The notes beneath the pieces are model-generated. The model saw nothing but the letters and a program-made list of their open reading frames with translations, had not been told where the DNA came from and ran no database searches. Below are positions 6,592-9,081 of a stretch of 9,081 nucleotides of DNA, piece by piece. Every line of letters begins with the position of its first letter. The first letter of the stretch is position 1. This DNA is from Christensenella sp. UBA5327 (lineage in GTDB: Bacteria; Bacillota; Clostridia; Christensenellales; Aristaeellaceae), in the NCBI GenBank assembly GCA_002411105.1, contig DHQX01000039.1:44953-54033 (forward strand), read 5' to 3'. Made by a program: the position numbers and the translations under genes.

Positions 6592-7333
6592 ACATATACA
6601 TGCCGCCGTCCACCTGAAGGACGCAGCCGGTCACATAGTCAGCCCCCCGGGAGCACAGGTAGGATACCGCAGCAGCCACTTCCTCCGCCCGCCCCAAGCG
6701 GCCCATGGGCACCGCATGAAGCGCCGCCTCCAGCGTGCCCACTGGCATGTCCCGGGTCATGTCGGTGTCGATAAAGCCGGGGGCCACCAGGTTGGCGGTG
6801 ACGCCGCGCCCAGCCAGCTCCCGGGCAATGGTCTTGGTGAGTCCTACCAGGCCCGCCTTGGCGGCGGCGTAGTTGGCCTGCCCCGGGTTCCCCATCAAGC
6901 CAGATACCGAGCCGATGTTCACCACCCGGCCCCAGCCGGATTTCATCAGATCCCGGTAGCAGGCCTGAATGGTGTGGAAGGCGCCCGCCAGGTTCACTGC
7001 CAGCACCCGTTTGAAGTCCTCCCCGCTCATCTTGAGGGTGAGGCCGTCTTTTGTGATACCGGCATTGTTGATCAGGATGGAGATGGGCCCCATGGCCTGT
7101 TTCACCTGCGCCACGGCGGTTTTCACCGCCTGTTCATCCGAAACGTCGCACTGGACGGCCAGGGCTTTAGCGCCTTTTGCCTCAATGAGCTTGACCGTCT
7201 CCTCCGCCGCGTCTTTCCGCCCGGCATACAGCAGGGCGATGTTCTCCGCGTGGGCGGTCATCTCCAGTGCAATCGCCCGGCCGATGCCCCGGGTGCCTCC
7301 GGTGATGAGCGCTGTTTTTCCCTGTGGGTTCAT
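6590..7333 (-). CDS. fabG: 3-oxoacyl-[acyl-carrier-protein] reductase
   Basis: NADPH-dependent reduction of 3-oxoacyl-ACP to 3-hydroxyacyl-ACP. The 247-residue protein is a classical short-chain dehydrogenase: cofactor loop TGGTRGIG at 11-18, CDV at 62-64, NNAG at 89-92, VN at 113-114, the catalytic S142, Y155 and K159 (QANYAAAKAG), and the C-terminal YVTGCVLQVDGGMYM. The frame reaches back to 7432, but that extension lies inside fabD and lacks family similarity. ATG 7333 is supported by GGGAGG six bases upstream, by the ATGA overlap with the fabD stop, and by the Rossmann strand starting at residue 6. Its position between fabD and fabF marks it as the fatty acid synthesis copy and not one of the many other dehydrogenases of this family. 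Confidence 0.97.
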   Translation of the reverse strand: MNPQGKTALITGGTRGIGRAIALEMTAHAENIALLYAGRKDAAEETVKLIEAKGAKALAVQCDVSDEQAVKTAVAQVKQAMGPISILINNAGITKDGLTLKMSGEDFKRVLAVNLAGAFHTIQACYRDLMKSGWGRVVNIGSVSGLMGNPGQANYAAAKAGLVGLTKTIARELAGRGVTANLVAPGFIDTDMTRDMPVGTLEAALHAVPMGRLGRAEEVAAAVSYLCSRGADYVTGCVLQVDGGMYM

Positions 7334-8253
7334 GCCTTTCCTCCCAAGGTCAGGGCCGCCTGCGCAATGCCCGCCATGTCCTCCGCCTGGAGCGTCACGG
7401 CCCCCGGCAGGATTTTGCCAATCAGCCCGCACAGCACCTTGCCGGGCCCCAGCTCAAGGAAGGTGTCAAAACCCGCTTCCGCCAGGTTTCTGATGGTCTC
7501 TTCCCACTTGACCGGGCTTGCCAGCTGGCGCGCCAGCCAATCCTTGGCCGCGCTCTCTTGATAAGGCCTTGCCGTCAGATTGCTGTACACCATCAGCTGA
7601 GGGGGGCTGATGTTCACTTCCTCAAGCGCCTGCGCCATTTTTTCAGACGCGGACGCCATTAGCGGCGAATGAAAGGCCCCGGCCACATTCAGCCGCAGGC
7701 TCCGCCCGCCCTGGGCTTTGAGGCTCTCTTCAAAGGCCTCAAGCGCCGGAATCGGCCCCGCCACCACGGTCTGGCCGGGGGCGTTGAGGTTGACGGCCTG
7801 CACCTCCGGGTGCTCCCGCAATTTTTCCCGCACCTCATCAGCGGTCAGCCTCAGCACCGCCGCCATGCCGCCGGGAATTTCCTCAGCGCAGGCCTGCATC
7901 CATTCCCCGCGCCGCTTCACCAGCCCAAAGCCTTCATCAAAATCCATCATCCCGGCACAGTGGCAGGCCGGCCATTCCCCCAGGGAAAACCCAGCCACAG
8001 CCCCCGGCCTGATGCCCGCCTGGACCGCCATTTTTGCAAGCGCTGCCTCCAGCACAAACAGGGCAGGCTGGGCGATGTCAGTCCGGGTGAGGCGCGCCAT
8101 GGGGCCATGAAAGCAACTGTCGAGCAGCCCCGGCATCAGCGCCTCCGCCCGGTCCATCAATTCCCGCGCCTCGCGGGAAGCCTCATAGAGCGCCTGCCCC
8201 ATGCCCGGCTGCTGGGCGCCCTGTCCGGGGAAGACAAAGGCTAACTTACCCAT
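7330..8253 (-). CDS. fabD: Malonyl-CoA:acyl carrier protein transacylase
   Basis: Moves malonate from CoA to ACP, supplying the extender unit for FabF. The 307 residues match the family. Visible are FVFPGQGAQ at 7-13 onward with oxyanion Q11, the nucleophile S90 in GFSLGE, R115 that holds the malonyl carboxylate (KRRGEWMQ), NLNAPGQTVVAG at 155-166, catalytic H195 in AGAFHSPLM, and SPVKWEETI near the C-terminus. Right after the nucleophile elbow the sequence is GEWPACHCAG where relatives usually have something like GEYSALVAAG; length is kept but several residues differ. A longer frame goes up to 8619, inside fabK and unlike the family, so ATG 8253 is taken; it overlaps the end of fabK by 13 bases. 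The ribosome site is weak, so translation probably depends on fabK being translated. Confidence 0.96.
   Translation of the reverse strand: MGKLAFVFPGQGAQQPGMGQALYEASREARELMDRAEALMPGLLDSCFHGPMARLTRTDIAQPALFVLEAALAKMAVQAGIRPGAVAGFSLGEWPACHCAGMMDFDEGFGLVKRRGEWMQACAEEIPGGMAAVLRLTADEVREKLREHPEVQAVNLNAPGQTVVAGPIPALEAFEESLKAQGGRSLRLNVAGAFHSPLMASASEKMAQALEEVNISPPQLMVYSNLTARPYQESAAKDWLARQLASPVKWEETIRNLAEAGFDTFLELGPGKVLCGLIGKILPGAVTLQAEDMAGIAQAALTLGGKA
7340..7345 (-). promoter_or_regulatory. Ribosome binding site of fabG
   Basis: GGGAGG on the minus strand lies six bases before ATG 7333, inside the last codons of fabD. It decides the fabG start against the longer open frame reaching 7432. Confidence 0.85.
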
Positions 8254-9081
8254 GTTCCGGCTTTCTTCAGAAGCACCTCTGCCTCCTGAAACATGGTGCT
8301 CATGATCTGTTCTGCCGGCAGGGTTTGACGCACCAGCGCCGCGGCCTGGCCTGCCATGATGCAGCCGGTGGTCATGTCGCCCTGGCGGGCAGCGCGCCAG
8401 AGGGCGCCGGTGCCAAACTTCTCCAGCTCCGCATTTGAGATGGAGACGTCCGCCTCTTTCCTGGCAAACTCCAGCATATAGCTGTTTTTCAGCGCCCGCA
8501 CCGGGTGGCCCAGCCTGCGCCCGGTCACCATGGTGTCGATGTCCCGGGCGGAAACCACCCGGTCCTTGAAGCATTGGGGAATGGTGCACTCCTCCGCCGC
8601 CAGGAAGCGGGTACCGCACTGCACGCCCTCCGCCCCCAACATCATGGCCGCCGCCACGCCCCGGCCATCGGCGATGCCGCCGGCGGCGATCACCGGGATC
8701 TCTACCGCATCAGCCACCTGGGGCACCAGGGTAAGCGTGGTGAGTTCCCCAATGTGCCCGCCCGCCTCACAGCCCTCGGCGATCACAGCGCAGGCTCCTT
8801 CCCGGGCCACCCTTTTTGCGATGGCCACAGAGGGCACCACCGGCACCACCTTGACCCCGGCTCCCAGCCACATGGGGATAAACCGGCCAGGGAGGCCGGC
8901 GCCGGTGGTCACCACGGGCACTTTCTCCGCCGCCACCACCGCAGCACAGGCCTCCGCGTGGGGGCTCATCAGCATGATGTTCACGCCGAAGATCCGGTCG
9001 GTCATCTCCCGGCACAGCCGGATCTGCTCCCTCAGGTAATTGGCGTCCTGGCTCATGGCGGAGATGATGCCCAGGCCCCCG
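8241..9081 (-). CDS. fabK: Enoyl-[acyl-carrier-protein] reductase, flavin type; 5' end cut by the window
   Basis: FMN-dependent reduction of trans-2-enoyl-ACP, the last step of each elongation round. The frame is open to the window edge, leaving 280 residues; the visible part starts at GGLGII, which in relatives lies about 35 residues from the N-terminus, so the real start is outside and the ATG at 9056 is internal. Other signatures are GVNIMLMSP at 32-40, TTGAG at 58-62, VVPSVAIAKR at 81-90, EAGGHIGELTT at 105-115 with H109 matching the catalytic histidine of pneumococcal FabK, the phosphate-binding segment AAGGIADGRG, and GAEGVQCGTRF. The fold is shared with nitronate monooxygenases and 2-nitropropane dioxygenases, but the operon and the EAGGHIGELTT motif favour FabK. 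Homologues lack the triclosan target site of FabI. Genes such as fabH and acpP commonly precede it but are not in view. Confidence 0.95.
   Translation of the reverse strand, partial: GGLGIISAMSQDANYLREQIRLCREMTDRIFGVNIMLMSPHAEACAAVVAAEKVPVVTTGAGLPGRFIPMWLGAGVKVVPVVPSVAIAKRVAREGACAVIAEGCEAGGHIGELTTLTLVPQVADAVEIPVIAAGGIADGRGVAAAMMLGAEGVQCGTRFLAAEECTIPQCFKDRVVSARDIDTMVTGRRLGHPVRALKNSYMLEFARKEADVSISNAELEKFGTGALWRAARQGDMTTGCIMAGQAAALVRQTLPAEQIMSTMFQEAEVLLKKAGTWVS

Noticed and set aside
6470..7561. Open frame of 363 codons on the plus strand
   Set aside because: It is antisense to the fabG gene and the ends of fabF and fabD, all of which have full catalytic motifs. Its translation shows no domain and a His/Gly/Arg-rich bias typical of shadows.
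8254..8619. N-terminal extension of fabD to 429 codons
   Set aside because: The extra residues lie inside fabK in another frame and resemble no family, whereas MGKLAFVFPGQG at 8253 is the standard FabD N-terminus.
8241..9056. FabK taken as complete from ATG 9056
   Set aside because: The frame continues to the window edge, and the residues before the ATG (GGLGII) belong to the conserved FabK core. The gene is partial.
1..9081. CRISPR arrays, insertion sequences, tRNA or rRNA genes, riboswitches, phage genes
   Set aside because: All bases are accounted for by the eleven coding regions; no regular repeats, terminal inverted repeats or RNA-like stretches were seen.

Overview
The window is a dense run of eleven genes, all on the minus strand, with essentially no non-coding DNA; the largest gap between genes is 10 bases. 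Read in the direction of transcription (from high to low coordinates) the order is fabK (5' end outside the window), fabD, fabG, fabF, accB, fabZ, accC, accD, accA, a DegV-family gene, and a biotin protein ligase gene (birA-like, 3' end outside the window). It is a type II fatty acid synthesis operon with the complete four-gene acetyl-CoA carboxylase set.

The order fabK-fabD-fabG-fabF-accB-fabZ-accC-accD-accA is the arrangement known from Bacillota (streptococci, lactococci, many Clostridia). The flavin-type enoyl reductase FabK in place of FabI, the zinc-ribbon AccD and the short split AccA fit that group. The DNA is strongly GC-rich, which is unusual for streptococci and points to a high-GC member of class Clostridia (inference only; no rRNA or other marker is present).

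Layout: 8241-9081 fabK, 7330-8253 fabD, 6590-7333 fabG and 5344-6579 fabF encode the reductase, malonyl-transferase, ketoreductase and condensing enzyme. 4913-5347 accB, 3137-4474 accC, 2275-3135 accD and 1509-2288 accA encode the biotin carrier, biotin carboxylase and the two carboxyltransferase subunits that make malonyl-CoA. fabZ (4479-4904) sits between accB and accC. 700-1512 encodes a DegV/FakB-type fatty-acid-binding protein and 1-703 a catalytic-domain-only biotin protein ligase.

How they work together: the ligase biotinylates AccB; AccC carboxylates that biotin; AccA/AccD pass the carboxyl to acetyl-CoA; FabD loads malonate onto ACP; FabF, FabG, FabZ and FabK run the elongation cycle. 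The DegV protein, if it acts as a FakB, would present exogenous or recycled fatty acids to a fatty acid kinase, linking uptake to synthesis. Almost every junction is an overlap or a gap of a few bases, so the genes are probably translated in a coupled way from a promoter upstream of the window. No promoter, terminator, RNA gene, mobile element or CRISPR array is visible.

The core is ordinary. The part most worth a second look is the 3' tail, where the DegV-family gene and the ligase without a DNA-binding domain are joined to accA and to each other by ATGA overlaps.
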